Assembly (NCBI RefSeq): GCF_002240415.1
Contig: NZ_CP020028.1
Coordinates: 5,408,501 to 5,472,500, forward strand
Direction: 5' to 3'
Source of the DNA: Paenibacillus kribbensis
GTDB lineage: Bacteria; Bacillota; Bacilli; Paenibacillales; Paenibacillaceae
DNA: 64,000 nt
The translations under genes and the position numbers were made by a program. How positions within the stretch are numbered: the stretch's first letter is position 1; each line of letters starts with the position of its first letter. Under the pieces are notes generated by a model. The model did not search any database. It was not told the DNA's origin and was given only the letters and a program-made list of their open reading frames with translations. Positions 8,329 through 16,116 of this stretch are shown one piece after another.

Positions 8329-9359
8329 TAAGATCCCCCTCCCATGATCAGCCAAGTGATTAGCCTCAATGAAAAGAGAGTAATGCCGAAGATACCTGCA
8401 AACCAGGCCGTCACCTTGAACTTGCTAATCGGAGGCTTACCAACTACTTTACCCGTCTGGCCGTTCATCGCAAACGTATGCTCCAATTGGTTGTAATCAT
8501 AGTGTATGACCCATACCGGGAGCAGGACATAATCCGCTTGCTGTAATGTCGTATCAATTTGCTTTTCCGTGTAGTTCACGGACGTATACTCTGACACCGT
8601 AGATTGAATATAAGAATCAATATATTCCTTCACTTTGTCTTTCACTCGCGGGAAAAGCTCCTCTTCGTTATAGCTGTACTTCTCCGCAATATAGCCCGCC
8701 AGATATGGAGTTTTAAAGGGTTTTAGCTGATCGTAAGGAAACGGCTCCAATTTATCCATCAGCTCGTCATTCATTTTCTCCGCAGCATCAATCGGAACCT
8801 TCACATAATTCAGGCGGATTTTCCGATATACATCAAAATGCTGCGTTTCCTTATACTCGTAATCCCCGCTCGTATAGGTTCGTACTTTCATACCCTCGCC
8901 ATAAGCCTCAATTTTATTATGTAAATCATATAACCAGAAGGGCACATACATCCCGGTTATCCCCTTGATCCGATCTGCTGTCATGAACCGGTTTGGCGTC
9001 AGCCGACCATTCTTGCACCATTTTTTGAAAGCATCTATCGCTTCTTCCTTGCTGATCGAAAAAGGAATCACCTGCGCCGGAGCCAGTTCCCCGGTCAGTC
9101 GATCACCGAGAACCACGGCTGAACCGCAGAAGCTGCACACCGTTGCACTCGTCTCCATTTCAGTCATAATCACTGCTCCGCAGTTATTGCAATGATACTC
9201 CTGAACCTCATTTTCTGAAAAAATACGATTCATCAGAGGATCGGGAATGGATTCAATATTGTCCTCTCTCCCGCAACTATGACAGGATAACATCCCTGTC
9301 TCACCGTCAAAGACCATGCCACTACCGCAGTTGGGGCATTTGTATTCAATAACCGGCAT
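8328..9359 (-). CDS. ydjG: Double zinc-ribbon membrane protein, YdjG-like
   Basis: The protein has 343 residues with two N-terminal zinc ribbons: C8/C11 with C26/C29, and C57/C60 with C75/C78. A long mixed domain follows (binding motif unknown, containing AYGEGMKVRTYTSGDYEYKE), and one membrane segment near the C-terminus (about 315-338). The ATG is preceded by GAGGTGAG. It lies 27 bases after pspA and overlaps ydjH by one base. In B. subtilis YdjG is needed with YdjH and YdjI for PspA recruitment; its biochemical role is not established. Zinc ribbons at both ends of the operon suggest a metal-bound multi-protein assembly. Confidence 0.84.
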   Translation of the reverse strand: MPVIEYKCPNCGSGMVFDGETGMLSCHSCGREDNIESIPDPLMNRIFSENEVQEYHCNNCGAVIMTEMETSATVCSFCGSAVVLGDRLTGELAPAQVIPFSISKEEAIDAFKKWCKNGRLTPNRFMTADRIKGITGMYVPFWLYDLHNKIEAYGEGMKVRTYTSGDYEYKETQHFDVYRKIRLNYVKVPIDAAEKMNDELMDKLEPFPYDQLKPFKTPYLAGYIAEKYSYNEEELFPRVKDKVKEYIDSYIQSTVSEYTSVNYTEKQIDTTLQQADYVLLPVWVIHYDYNQLEHTFAMNGQTGKVVGKPPISKFKVTAWFAGIFGITLFSLRLITWLIMGGGS

Positions 9360-9386
9360 CTGCTCACCTCTATCCTGTAGAAACTG

Positions 9387-10046
9387 TTATGATTCCTTGT
9401 TGTTTATTTTCTTTTTGATTGCAGCCAGTTCATCTTCAGCGTTCGTACTCTTCTCATATTGCGCAAATAAGTCATCCAAATTGTCCTTCGATTCTGCCCG
9501 AAGCTCGGCTATCGCCATCGCTTCATCATACGCCCTGCTCACCTTCTCTTCCATCGCTTCGAAAACAGAATCCTGGCTGCTCATGGAGTTCAAGGCTTGC
9601 TGTACTTTGGCAACCACCATTTTCCCTTTAAGCTCGGCACGCCGCGCCTCCAGCTGCCCCATATCGAACAACAATTTATCCTGCATTTGTTTCATACCTG
9701 CGGCGTTTGCCGAAGCTAAGTCATAGGAGGCTTGCAATTGTTCCAGCTTCTGCGCCTGCAAAGCTTTTCTCTCCAGAAACTTTCGAGCTTCCTCTTCATT
9801 TCCAGCTTTCACGGACTTACTGGCATAATGCTGGAGCTTATTAATCTCGGCTCTGCATTCATCCCATGCTCTTTTCGCCCTTCCCTCATCGGCTAATACC
9901 GAGGTAGTTTCCGCTCTCACCTTGCCCAGATCACTGCTCAAATTCCGCATATAATCGTCAATGGCCTTCTCTGGATCTTCCACCTTATCCAATATGGCGT
10001 TGACATTCACCTTCATAATATCCCTAAACCTCGACAAAATTCCCAT
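9387..10046 (-). CDS. pspA: PspA/IM30 (ESCRT-III-like) phage-shock protein
   Basis: The 219 residues are almost entirely charged helix and coiled coil, as in PspA and Vipp1. The amphipathic membrane-binding helix is at the start (MGILSRFRDIMKVNVNAILD), followed by the conserved EDPEKAIDDYMR. The ATG at 10046 is chosen for its AAAGGGGG site and because all family members start at this helix; a longer reading adds 13 unlikely residues. PspA polymerises on damaged membranes. It is first in the operon with ydjG, ydjH and ydjI. A sequence resembling an extracytoplasmic-sigma promoter (TGAACA, 17 bases, TGTATG) lies upstream but is too weak to list. Confidence 0.92.
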   Translation of the reverse strand: MGILSRFRDIMKVNVNAILDKVEDPEKAIDDYMRNLSSDLGKVRAETTSVLADEGRAKRAWDECRAEINKLQHYASKSVKAGNEEEARKFLERKALQAQKLEQLQASYDLASANAAGMKQMQDKLLFDMGQLEARRAELKGKMVVAKVQQALNSMSSQDSVFEAMEEKVSRAYDEAMAIAELRAESKDNLDDLFAQYEKSTNAEDELAAIKKKINNKES

Positions 10047-10174
10047 GATGACCCCCTTCGAAAGGACTACATCCCACCATATCATACATCAAATCCGGTA
10101 AAATTTGTTCATCATAGCTAAATTCCAAAAGCTAATCCCATTTAGCCATCCATCCTCACTACGCAGAAATCAAA

Positions 10175-10229
10175 AAAAATGCCTGAGCCCTGTCGAAATC
10201 ATACGTTCAGACACGGGGTCAGGCACTTT
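10175..10229 (-). repeat. Orphan imperfect inverted repeat with terminator shape
   Basis: The minus strand reads GTGCCTGACCCCGTGTC, then about 20 bases, then GACAGGGCTCAGGCA and eight T. It has the form of a rho-independent terminator, but no gene ends here: pspA starts below it and a rightward gene lies above. It occupies the 369-base gap between pspA and the glycosyltransferase. It may be a dispersed palindromic repeat (REP-like) or the end of a small leftward RNA. Confidence 0.5.
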
Positions 10230-10415
10230 GCATCGCATGAACAAATCATGTAGTTCATTTTCTTGTGACGCTCGAAGGACACATCCGCAATAAGACCAAG
10301 CCTATTTCGAACCTTGGGAGGTGTTTGACCAGACCACGCTAAATCCATTGAGTATATTGTTATTATTCATGTTATCCAAGGGCTTTTATAATCAATGGTG
10401 GAGGGGGAGATCACA

Positions 10416-11567
10416 TTGGCTATCCGCTACAGCGTCATCATTCCAACCTATAATCGAGTCCAGCAGTTGCTGCTCACACTCGCCTCATTTGAAACACAAA
10501 CCTATCCAAAGCACCTATTCGAAGTGATTGTAGCTGATGACGGTTCTACAGACGGAACGAAAGAAATGGTCGAAGGCTTCAAAGCATCCTATCCTCTTAT
10601 CTATGTGTCCCATCCGGAACAACGCGGTCGGTCTGCCGTTCGAAATTTGGGACTGCGCCGTGCAAAAGGGCTATACATCATTTTCTGTGACGCTGACTTT
10701 TTGGTGTTGCCTGATTTCATTAGAATCGTGAGCCGTTATCACCGCAAATATCCCAAATCCGTGCTTTCAGGCATTCCTCACTCGTGGGACGATGCTTTTA
10801 CCCATTATCACCCAGACTTTTCTCCGGAAGAAAAAGAGCATTGTCGGAGGATACTTACACAATCAGGCCTATGGAATTCCGACTTTGAAGCAGCGAATGA
10901 AATCATTCCGATCATAACGACAGAGGATATCCTTCATCATACAGGTGCATTGTCAAAAGTAGTTAGTCCCACAAGAGTTCCCCCCAATATTAAAAAGCAA
11001 TTTGCCACTACAGATGTAGCTCCCTGGCTGCTCCTGATTACACGTTGTGTATCCATCAGGCGCAGCCAATTGATCCGTATTGACGGCTTTAATGAACGAT
11101 TTGTACTCTATGGACTCGAAGACTGGGACCTTGGCTACCGGCTGCATCGACTAAGGGTTCCTTTCTATTCCATCAAAGAAGTTGTCGGATATCATCAGGA
11201 ACACCCAACCTACCTTAGAGGGAACGTTTTAAATACGGAAAATCTGAAAATCATGTTTGAAACCTACGGATTCAATGATTCCTCCTTAAATCTGCTCGCC
11301 CTTGTCCCCCCATCCGCGGATTTGGAAGTCTACAAAAGTACACTGCGAGTATTACACAGGGGATTCCGTTCCAAGCTGACACGCTCATCAGCCCTGCTGT
11401 TAAGAAGGACGCTGCGTTTGGCAGCCAAGCAGTTCTTTTATCAAAAAAATAATCCAGCATACCAAAAATCATTGAACCTGATCAAAAGGAAAGCAGCGAA
11501 CCGAAAAAGCCGAGTCGCTCACGTGTTGCGAGAAATGCTGCTGAAGTCTGAAAAGCTGGTGGAATAA
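10416..11567 (+). CDS. Family 2 glycosyltransferase
   Basis: A 383-residue GT-A fold enzyme. The N-terminus YSVIIPTYNRVQQLLLTL is followed by VIVADDGSTDGTKE (nucleotide-sugar site), RSAVRNLGLRRAKG and the DXD-type FCDADF. An acceptor-side block, GFNERFVLYGLEDWDLGYRL, resembles the C-terminal part of bacterial polymerising galactosyl or chondroitin-type transferases. I choose the TTG at 10416 because GGAGGGGGAG lies just upstream; the ATG at 10395 has no site. No membrane segments are seen. It stands alone, with no polysaccharide cluster around it, so acceptor and product are unknown. Confidence 0.82.
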   Translation: MAIRYSVIIPTYNRVQQLLLTLASFETQTYPKHLFEVIVADDGSTDGTKEMVEGFKASYPLIYVSHPEQRGRSAVRNLGLRRAKGLYIIFCDADFLVLPDFIRIVSRYHRKYPKSVLSGIPHSWDDAFTHYHPDFSPEEKEHCRRILTQSGLWNSDFEAANEIIPIITTEDILHHTGALSKVVSPTRVPPNIKKQFATTDVAPWLLLITRCVSIRRSQLIRIDGFNERFVLYGLEDWDLGYRLHRLRVPFYSIKEVVGYHQEHPTYLRGNVLNTENLKIMFETYGFNDSSLNLLALVPPSADLEVYKSTLRVLHRGFRSKLTRSSALLLRRTLRLAAKQFFYQKNNPAYQKSLNLIKRKAANRKSRVAHVLREMLLKSEKLVE

Positions 11568-11669
11568 TAGCTACTCATTTACAGCGTACAAAATGGTGTG
11601 TATTAAATCTTCCTTACGGGGATGAAAAGCCTCCTCCATAAGGATGCGAGCCCAACTTGGCAAGCAGCT

Positions 11670-11711
11670 TTATGGAGGGGCAGTCGGGGCCCTGTCCGAG
11701 GATAACGACAA
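11670..11711 (-). repeat. Decayed copy of the ssrA 3' end (outer attachment-site remnant)
   Basis: Read on the plus strand, TATGGAGG, AGTCG and CCTGTCCGAGGATAACGACA occur in the order and near the spacing of the complement of the tmRNA 3' end at 22052-22098. The last 20 bases differ from the intact gene by one base; a few bases are lost or changed in the acceptor/T-arm part. It has the same orientation as ssrA. A short inverted copy of its tip (CCTCCATAA, 11633-11641) lies just to the left. I interpret it as the displaced outer att site of an island inserted at ssrA. Confidence 0.6.
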
Positions 11712-11792
11712 AAATGTCGCTATTAGTTTACTATTCCTCAGGAAACTCCAGCATGCTTTCTGATTATTCATTACATATGGATTTTACCAGCG

Positions 11793-12350
11793 CTAAGAAC
11801 TCAATACTTTAATGCTTTCATCGCACCAGCTGATTAAGCTGCTGAACTGACTTTTACCATAGCTCATTGTGATCATCCAATATTTGTGATTATGGTCTTT
11901 ATGCTCTACGTTGATAAGCCAACGTTCAAGTTCTTCAAAAATATGCAGGCTTTCCATTAGCTTTTCTTTATACTCCTGTATGTGCTTTATAATCGTTTCA
12001 GGCGAAGAATTGCCGCCAAAAAACACCCTCAATAACAGCTCATTTTTTTTGAGCATCACCACATGCTCCATGGGCTGAGAAAGCCAGTTGGACAACGTCT
12101 GCCTTCCCTGATCGGTAATGCTGTAGAGCTTCTTGTCAGGCTTCCCTTTTTGACGAATAACCTCGACCGTAATGTCCTTTCGATCCAGTAGCTCTGCCAG
12201 GCTGGGATAGATCTGGCCGTAGTTCTCATTCCAAAAGTAGCTAGTACTTTGTTCCATATGTTGTTTTATATCATAACCGGTATGAGGACCCAGACTCAGA
12301 ATTCCTAATACCGCAAACATTGTATTGGTTTTCCCTGACTGTCTCGCCAT
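11793..12350 (-). CDS. PadR-family transcriptional regulator
   Basis: The protein has 185 residues. The winged helix is at the N-terminus: FAVLGILSLGPHTGYDIKQHM, NYGQIYPSLAELLDRKDI and KKLYSITDQGRQTLSNWL. A helical C-terminal dimerisation domain of the Vir_act_alpha_C type contains a central W-rich patch. AGGAGG lies 11 bases before the ATG. It is divergent from the tautomerase-like gene across a 284-base AT-rich region with a good promoter. PadR proteins often repress detoxification genes and respond to phenolic or other small molecules, which fits the ring-cleaving and quinone-type genes next to it. Ligand unknown. Confidence 0.88.
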   Translation of the reverse strand: MARQSGKTNTMFAVLGILSLGPHTGYDIKQHMEQSTSYFWNENYGQIYPSLAELLDRKDITVEVIRQKGKPDKKLYSITDQGRQTLSNWLSQPMEHVVMLKKNELLLRVFFGGNSSPETIIKHIQEYKEKLMESLHIFEELERWLINVEHKDHNHKYWMITMSYGKSQFSSLISWCDESIKVLSS

Positions 12351-12454
12351 TATATATTATGCCTCCTAGTACCTCTAGCAAATCTCCGTAGTATGTCATG
12401 TTTTCATTAGACTAGACATAATTATAGCCCATTTGAAGCAGCTTCACACTCAAT

Positions 12455-12490
12455 CTATATATTATAAAAATATATATTATTATAATAATT
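12455..12490. promoter_or_regulatory. AT-only dyad region, possible PadR operator
   Basis: A run of nested dyads (CTATATATTATA ... TATATATTATTATAATAATT) lies between padR and the tautomerase-like gene, immediately upstream of the rightward -35 box. Its position suits a PadR operator, but the low complexity makes this weak. Confidence 0.3.
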
Positions 12491-12494
12491 AGTG

Positions 12495-12523
12495 TTGACA
12501 GGGGTTTTGCACCGTTTTATATT
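12495..12523 (+). promoter_or_regulatory. SigA-type promoter of the tautomerase-like gene
   Basis: TTGACA and TATATT are separated by exactly 17 bases, about 110 bases before the ATG at 12635. This is a near-consensus housekeeping promoter. Confidence 0.75.
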
Positions 12524-12634
12524 AACGATATCAACAAAATATCAATGGGCTTGCCAAGATGATGCCTTGGGTACATATATCATAAAGGTTTCAAGACATC
12601 CCTTGGTTAAACCTCAATAAGGAGATATCCGATC

Positions 12635-13108
12635 ATGACCATAATCAATGTAAATTATCCAGCAGGCCGCATAACGCTTGAACAGCGTCGACTTTTGGCA
12701 GAAGGCTTGACGGATGCAGTGCTCGTTCCAGAGGTAGGTCAATATTGTCCGCCAGCAAGAGAAGGGTTCCAGGTCCATTTCACCGAACGTCCAAGAGATT
12801 ACATGGCAATTGGCGGGCAATTGCTGTCGGATCAGCCTGAACGTGATGTAATCACCGTCAATGTTCTGGTGATGGATGGTGACTGGCCTAACGACGTCCG
12901 CAAAAAAGTGCTTGAGAATATTCTTGGCAGTTTGACAAAAGTACTTGGTTTACCGGAACCATCCCCGACTTGGTGGGTATCTTTCCAGGTCATTGAAGAA
13001 GGCAGTTGGGGTTCCCGCGGCGGTGTCCTCTCCATTCTGGACTTGCTGGATTCAGGGGTATTTACGGAGGAGAAAATTAAGGCTATCAAGCAAAACTTTA
13101 CACGATAA
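12635..13108 (+). CDS. Tautomerase-superfamily-like protein
   Basis: The protein has 157 residues. Two beta-alpha-beta units resemble the 4-oxalocrotonate tautomerase fold (MTIINVNYPAGRITLEQRRLLAEGL and then VITVNVLVMDGDWPNDVRKK). The catalytic Pro directly after the start Met in classical tautomerases is replaced by Thr (MTII), so the usual proline chemistry should be absent. AAGGAG lies 10 bases before the ATG. It is divergent from padR and ends at a terminator shared with the dioxygenase gene. It could be a divergent tautomerase, a non-enzymatic relative or an enzyme with another mechanism. Confidence 0.65.
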   Translation: MTIINVNYPAGRITLEQRRLLAEGLTDAVLVPEVGQYCPPAREGFQVHFTERPRDYMAIGGQLLSDQPERDVITVNVLVMDGDWPNDVRKKVLENILGSLTKVLGLPEPSPTWWVSFQVIEEGSWGSRGGVLSILDLLDSGVFTEEKIKAIKQNFTR

Positions 13109-13197
13109 CACAAGAGGCTCAGCACTTCTTAAAGGTGGGAGGAGCATTAATACAGTAACAACCTAATAACTTAAGCACAGTGTAATATGACCAAAGG

Positions 13198-13222
13198 AAA
13201 AAACACCCATAAGGGTGTTTTT
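13198..13222. terminator. Bidirectional terminator
   Basis: The stem AAAAACACCC/GGGTGTTTTT with a 4-base loop lies between the converging tautomerase-like and dioxygenase genes. Confidence 0.85.
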
Positions 13223-13236
13223 CATAAGAGTGCTCT

Positions 13237-14181
13237 TTATTTTCCTGTTAATGTTCTCACTTCAATAGGAAGCAAGTTCGCCTCGATTTGAGCCCGCTCT
13301 GGTTCATACCACTCTGGCAGCATTAATTTTTGCCCCAAAGCTTCAGCAGGTTCATCGTTGGCAAATCCCGGTGGATCTGTAGCAATTTCAAAGAGTATAC
13401 CGCCCGCTTCTCTGAAATATATAGCATTAAAATATTGGCGGTCTATGATTGGAGTCGTGTGATAGCCATAATTCTGGACTGTGTTTCTCCAGTCTTCATG
13501 TTGTTCGAAATCTTGTGCACGCCATGCAATGTGATGTACCGTGCCTGCTCCACCAATGCCTAAACCCATTTTGGCAAGCGGAACATCCACGATGTTGCCG
13601 ATTTCTCCTACGGACTGATAACGGGCATATTCGGCGTCTTCACCGATTTTCGTAAATCCGAGTATGCTTTCCAATACATCCATCGTTTTCTGTGGGTTGA
13701 CGCTAAATAGCACGGCACCTCCAAACCCCTTAATTGCTTTATCGGCCGAAATACCACCGTAAGACCAAGTACTGTTCGCTCCCGCTTCACGTTCGACAAG
13801 CTCAAGACGTAAGCCCTCATTATCCTCGAATTGAAGATATTGTTCAGAAAAACGGCTTGTTTTCGTAACTTGAATATCAAAGCTTTCCAAACGCTGCTGC
13901 CAAAAATCAAGTGAACCTGGCGGTACCACATACGAGGTAATGCCCACCTGGCCACCTCCGATTCGCCCTTTGGGGGTTCCTGGTGCAGGGAAAAAAGTAA
14001 TGATGGTTCCAGGGCTTCCTGCCTCGTTACCAAAGTATAAGTGGTAAACTTCAGGAGCATCGAAGTTGATTGTTTTCTTCAATAACCGAAGTCCAAGGAT
14101 GCCGGCATAGAAGTCGACATTTGCCTGCGGATTACCCGCAAAAGCTGTAATATGATGGATACCTGTAGTTTGAAGTGACAT
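13237..14181 (-). CDS. Ring-cleaving dioxygenase of the VOC superfamily, MhqO/MhqA-like
   Basis: The 314 residues contain two vicinal-oxygen-chelate modules. Metal ligands are visible as GIHHITAFAGNP (near residue 8), VHHIAWRAQD (about 210) and ILFEIATDPPGF (about 262). ATG at 14181 is chosen for its AGGAGGG site and the standard MSLQTTGIHHIT opening; the longer reading adds 22 residues without a site. The family includes hydroquinone dioxygenases such as MhqO of B. subtilis, which open the ring of quinone-type toxins. The gene follows a DoxX gene as in the B. subtilis mhqNOP operon, so quinone or diamide-type electrophile resistance is likely. Confidence 0.86.
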   Translation of the reverse strand: MSLQTTGIHHITAFAGNPQANVDFYAGILGLRLLKKTINFDAPEVYHLYFGNEAGSPGTIITFFPAPGTPKGRIGGGQVGITSYVVPPGSLDFWQQRLESFDIQVTKTSRFSEQYLQFEDNEGLRLELVEREAGANSTWSYGGISADKAIKGFGGAVLFSVNPQKTMDVLESILGFTKIGEDAEYARYQSVGEIGNIVDVPLAKMGLGIGGAGTVHHIAWRAQDFEQHEDWRNTVQNYGYHTTPIIDRQYFNAIYFREAGGILFEIATDPPGFANDEPAEALGQKLMLPEWYEPERAQIEANLLPIEVRTLTGK

Positions 14182-14254
14182 ATGAAACCCTCCTCTAATA
14201 GTAGAAACCTTTGTTTTTCGTGCTTGGTAATTTTTAATAGCCTGCATTCACGCT

Positions 14255-14653
14255 TTATTTAAGTATTGCATCGATGGAATATGAACCTGCTCCTGTCAAC
14301 GCAATACCGATTACGATGGCAATAAGAACTAGCGGATATTCATAGCCGTTAGCTGTTGACCAGATTCCATTTGGTCCATGTACTTTGACAATCGCTCCGA
14401 GCATAGTTACCGTAATTAAGAGTGCAGCCAGCGGAGTGAGCAGTCCTAAAGCAAATAGAGCTCCTCCCAGCAATTCCATCAGCCCAGCGGACACTGCCAT
14501 GAATACTCCGGGCTTAATTCCGATCGATTCCATCCAACCGCCGGTACCCTTTGGACCATAGCCGCCAAACCAGCCAAAAAGTTTCTGAGCTCCGTGCCCC
14601 ACCAATAACAATCCAACCACCAAACGTACCAGTAACAATCCACTTGCCAACAT
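14255..14653 (-). CDS. DoxX-family membrane protein, MhqP-like
   Basis: The protein has 132 residues with four membrane helices. The DoxX hallmark near the first helix is LLLVGHGAQKLFGWFGGYGP, with MELLGGALFALGLLTP following. The ATG with GGAGGATG upstream is preferred over a TTG five codons earlier. DoxX proteins accompany quinone- and thiol-oxidoreductive stress enzymes; MhqP in B. subtilis is co-transcribed with dioxygenase MhqO. The gap of 73 bases to the dioxygenase gene has no terminator, so the two are probably one transcript. Confidence 0.88.
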   Translation of the reverse strand: MLASGLLLVRLVVGLLLVGHGAQKLFGWFGGYGPKGTGGWMESIGIKPGVFMAVSAGLMELLGGALFALGLLTPLAALLITVTMLGAIVKVHGPNGIWSTANGYEYPLVLIAIVIGIALTGAGSYSIDAILK

Positions 14654-14719
14654 AAAATCATCCTCCAATTATACTTGTTTTAAGATTGCTTAATTAAAGA
14701 TATTAGGCAAAAATTAAAT

Positions 14720-14947
14720 TCATTCTTTAACTAATTGTGCCTGCTCTCTTCTTAGTTTTTGAGGAGTAACATCATCTCCATTTGGATCATAGATCGTAGC
14801 ATTCAAGAGAATGCTTTTTACAGAACCCCGAAAAATTTGAAGGTATTCTTTGCGAAGATCGGTTTGTTCAGTCTTTTCAATTTCAGTTAATCCGACTTCT
14901 TGTGCTTTTTTTGCAAGCTGATTAATTCTGTTTAAAATTGTAAGCAT
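14720..14947 (-). CDS. DUF896 (UPF0291) small helical protein, YnzC-like
   Basis: At 75 residues this is a two-helix hairpin protein with a disordered tail. The family pattern is clear: INQLAKKAQEVGLTEIEKTE, then LRKEYLQIFRGSVKSILLN and a tail with DPNGDDVTPQKL. GGAGG precedes the ATG. YnzC of B. subtilis belongs to this family and its function is not firmly known; some relatives sit in SOS-type operons. Here it is the first gene after the promoter and operator at 15000-15040 and would be co-transcribed with doxX and the dioxygenase, an arrangement I cannot explain. Confidence 0.9.
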   Translation of the reverse strand: MLTILNRINQLAKKAQEVGLTEIEKTEQTDLRKEYLQIFRGSVKSILLNATIYDPNGDDVTPQKLRREQAQLVKE

Positions 14948-14999
14948 GTGTATACCTCCATATTCAAAATGTTCTGATCAGTTATATCTTTAATTTATT

Positions 15000-15017
15000 T
15001 ATCTTGATATAAAGATA
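15000..15017. promoter_or_regulatory. MhqR/YodB-like operator palindrome
   Basis: The 18-base dyad TATCTTGATATAAAGATA has perfect 6-base arms. It resembles the TATCTCGAATTCGAGATA-type sites of MhqR in B. subtilis, and it covers the -10 box of the leftward promoter. A MarR-type quinone sensor encoded elsewhere is the likely user; the local PadR is the alternative. Confidence 0.5.
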
Positions 15018-15040
15018 TAATATTTTTCTATCCGTGTCAA
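15012..15040 (-). promoter_or_regulatory. SigA-type promoter of the DUF896-doxX-dioxygenase operon
   Basis: On the minus strand TTGACA and TATCTT are 17 bases apart, about 65 bases upstream of the DUF896 start. The -10 box lies inside the palindrome at 15000-15017, giving a simple repression geometry. Confidence 0.7.
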
Positions 15041-15131
15041 TACTTTTTCAAAAAAAAGATTAACCTTGGATTGCTTCACACACCAATATGAGAATCTTCA
15101 AACATTTCTGTTGGGAAAAGGTGTAATATTA

Positions 15132-15230
15132 TGAGTAACAACTCGCAAAAATGGGCAGAAGTTACAATCAATGGGACGTGCAGGAAGGCCAGAAGAAATC
15201 ACCAAGAATTTTTTTCTTACAAACTATTAA
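15132..15230 (+). pseudogene. Possible remnant of a short-chain dehydrogenase C-terminus
   Basis: In one frame the plus strand reads KLQSMGRAGRPEEITKN and then a stop. PMGRAGRPEEIA-type strings are characteristic of the C-terminal third of short-chain dehydrogenases. The rest of the gene is absent and this stretch overlaps the leader of the metallo-beta-lactamase gene. It may be chance; treat as a weak fossil. Confidence 0.3.
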
Positions 15231-15252
15231 CCGAAAGAAAGGGGCATACAAC

Positions 15253-16116
15253 ATGACAAGCCAGTTACAAACAAAAGTATTTATTAGTAGCGATCAACAT
15301 GATGGGTTCGGTGTAAGCTCGACTATTATATATGGTCCTACTGAAGCGTTACTCTTCGATGCTCAATTTAGCCGTTCCAACGCACTTCGTTTAGTGGCCG
15401 AAATACTCGAAACAGGTCGTGAACTAAAACAAATCTTTATCAGTCATTTTCACCCAGACCATTATCTAGGATTGGGTGTAATCAAGGAAGCATTTCCAAA
15501 CGCACGCGTAATGGCATACAAAGAAGTAGCTGAAGAAGCTAATGCGGCTTTCAGCTTCAAAATCGATTACTGGGGAACTGAGGTCCTGGGTAATAACGGC
15601 TCTAAAACCGTGGTAAATATTGAACGCATAGAAGAACCGCATCTCACAGTTGATGGTGAACAAATAGACATCCTGGGGTTAATGCGAGGCGACGCTGAGC
15701 ATGAAGCCATTTTGTGGATTCCATCCATTAAAACGCTAGTCGCTGGTGATTTGGTTTTCTCCGATGCACATGTTTGGGTAGCTGATGCTCGATTCCCAGA
15801 GGATCGACAGGCATGGCTTGATAATCTCGACACATTAGAAGCATTGAAACCAGAAGTCATCATCCCTGGGCATGCTCCAAATGACAGACCTTACAATCCA
15901 AATGGTATCAAATTTACACGATGTTATTTGAAAGATTTTATGCATCATCTCACAGAATCAACAGATTCTGCCAACCTAATAGCTAGAATGGAACAACTTT
16001 ATCCAGACCTGGTAGTGCATATTTGTTTAGAATTGAGTGCCAAAATTTTAAAAGATAAATACCGTTGGGAAGGCGACTGGCCTCATTCACTTCGCGACAC
16101 GGATGCTGTAATCTGA
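15253..16116 (+). CDS. Metallo-beta-lactamase-fold hydrolase
   Basis: The 287 residues have the metal motif SHFHPDHYLG (H65, H67, D69, H70) and later VAGDLVF with the bridging Asp. IIPGHAPND supplies the last histidine. There is no signal peptide, so it is cytoplasmic. The ATG at 15253 has AAAGGGG 8 bases upstream; an upstream ATG at 15151 would add 34 residues unlike the family. This group hydrolyses thioesters, lactones or other esters. Its place beside a ring-cleaving dioxygenase and VOC protein suggests detoxification, but the substrate is unknown. No terminator follows, and the next gene is 263 bases on. Confidence 0.83.
   Translation: MTSQLQTKVFISSDQHDGFGVSSTIIYGPTEALLFDAQFSRSNALRLVAEILETGRELKQIFISHFHPDHYLGLGVIKEAFPNARVMAYKEVAEEANAAFSFKIDYWGTEVLGNNGSKTVVNIERIEEPHLTVDGEQIDILGLMRGDAEHEAILWIPSIKTLVAGDLVFSDAHVWVADARFPEDRQAWLDNLDTLEALKPEVIIPGHAPNDRPYNPNGIKFTRCYLKDFMHHLTESTDSANLIARMEQLYPDLVVHICLELSAKILKDKYRWEGDWPHSLRDTDAVI

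Noticed and set aside
10060..10110. Extracytoplasmic-sigma promoter before pspA (TGAACA, 17 bases, TGTATG)
   Set aside because: Too far from the TGAAAC/CGTA consensus to list as a site; it is mentioned in the pspA entry only.
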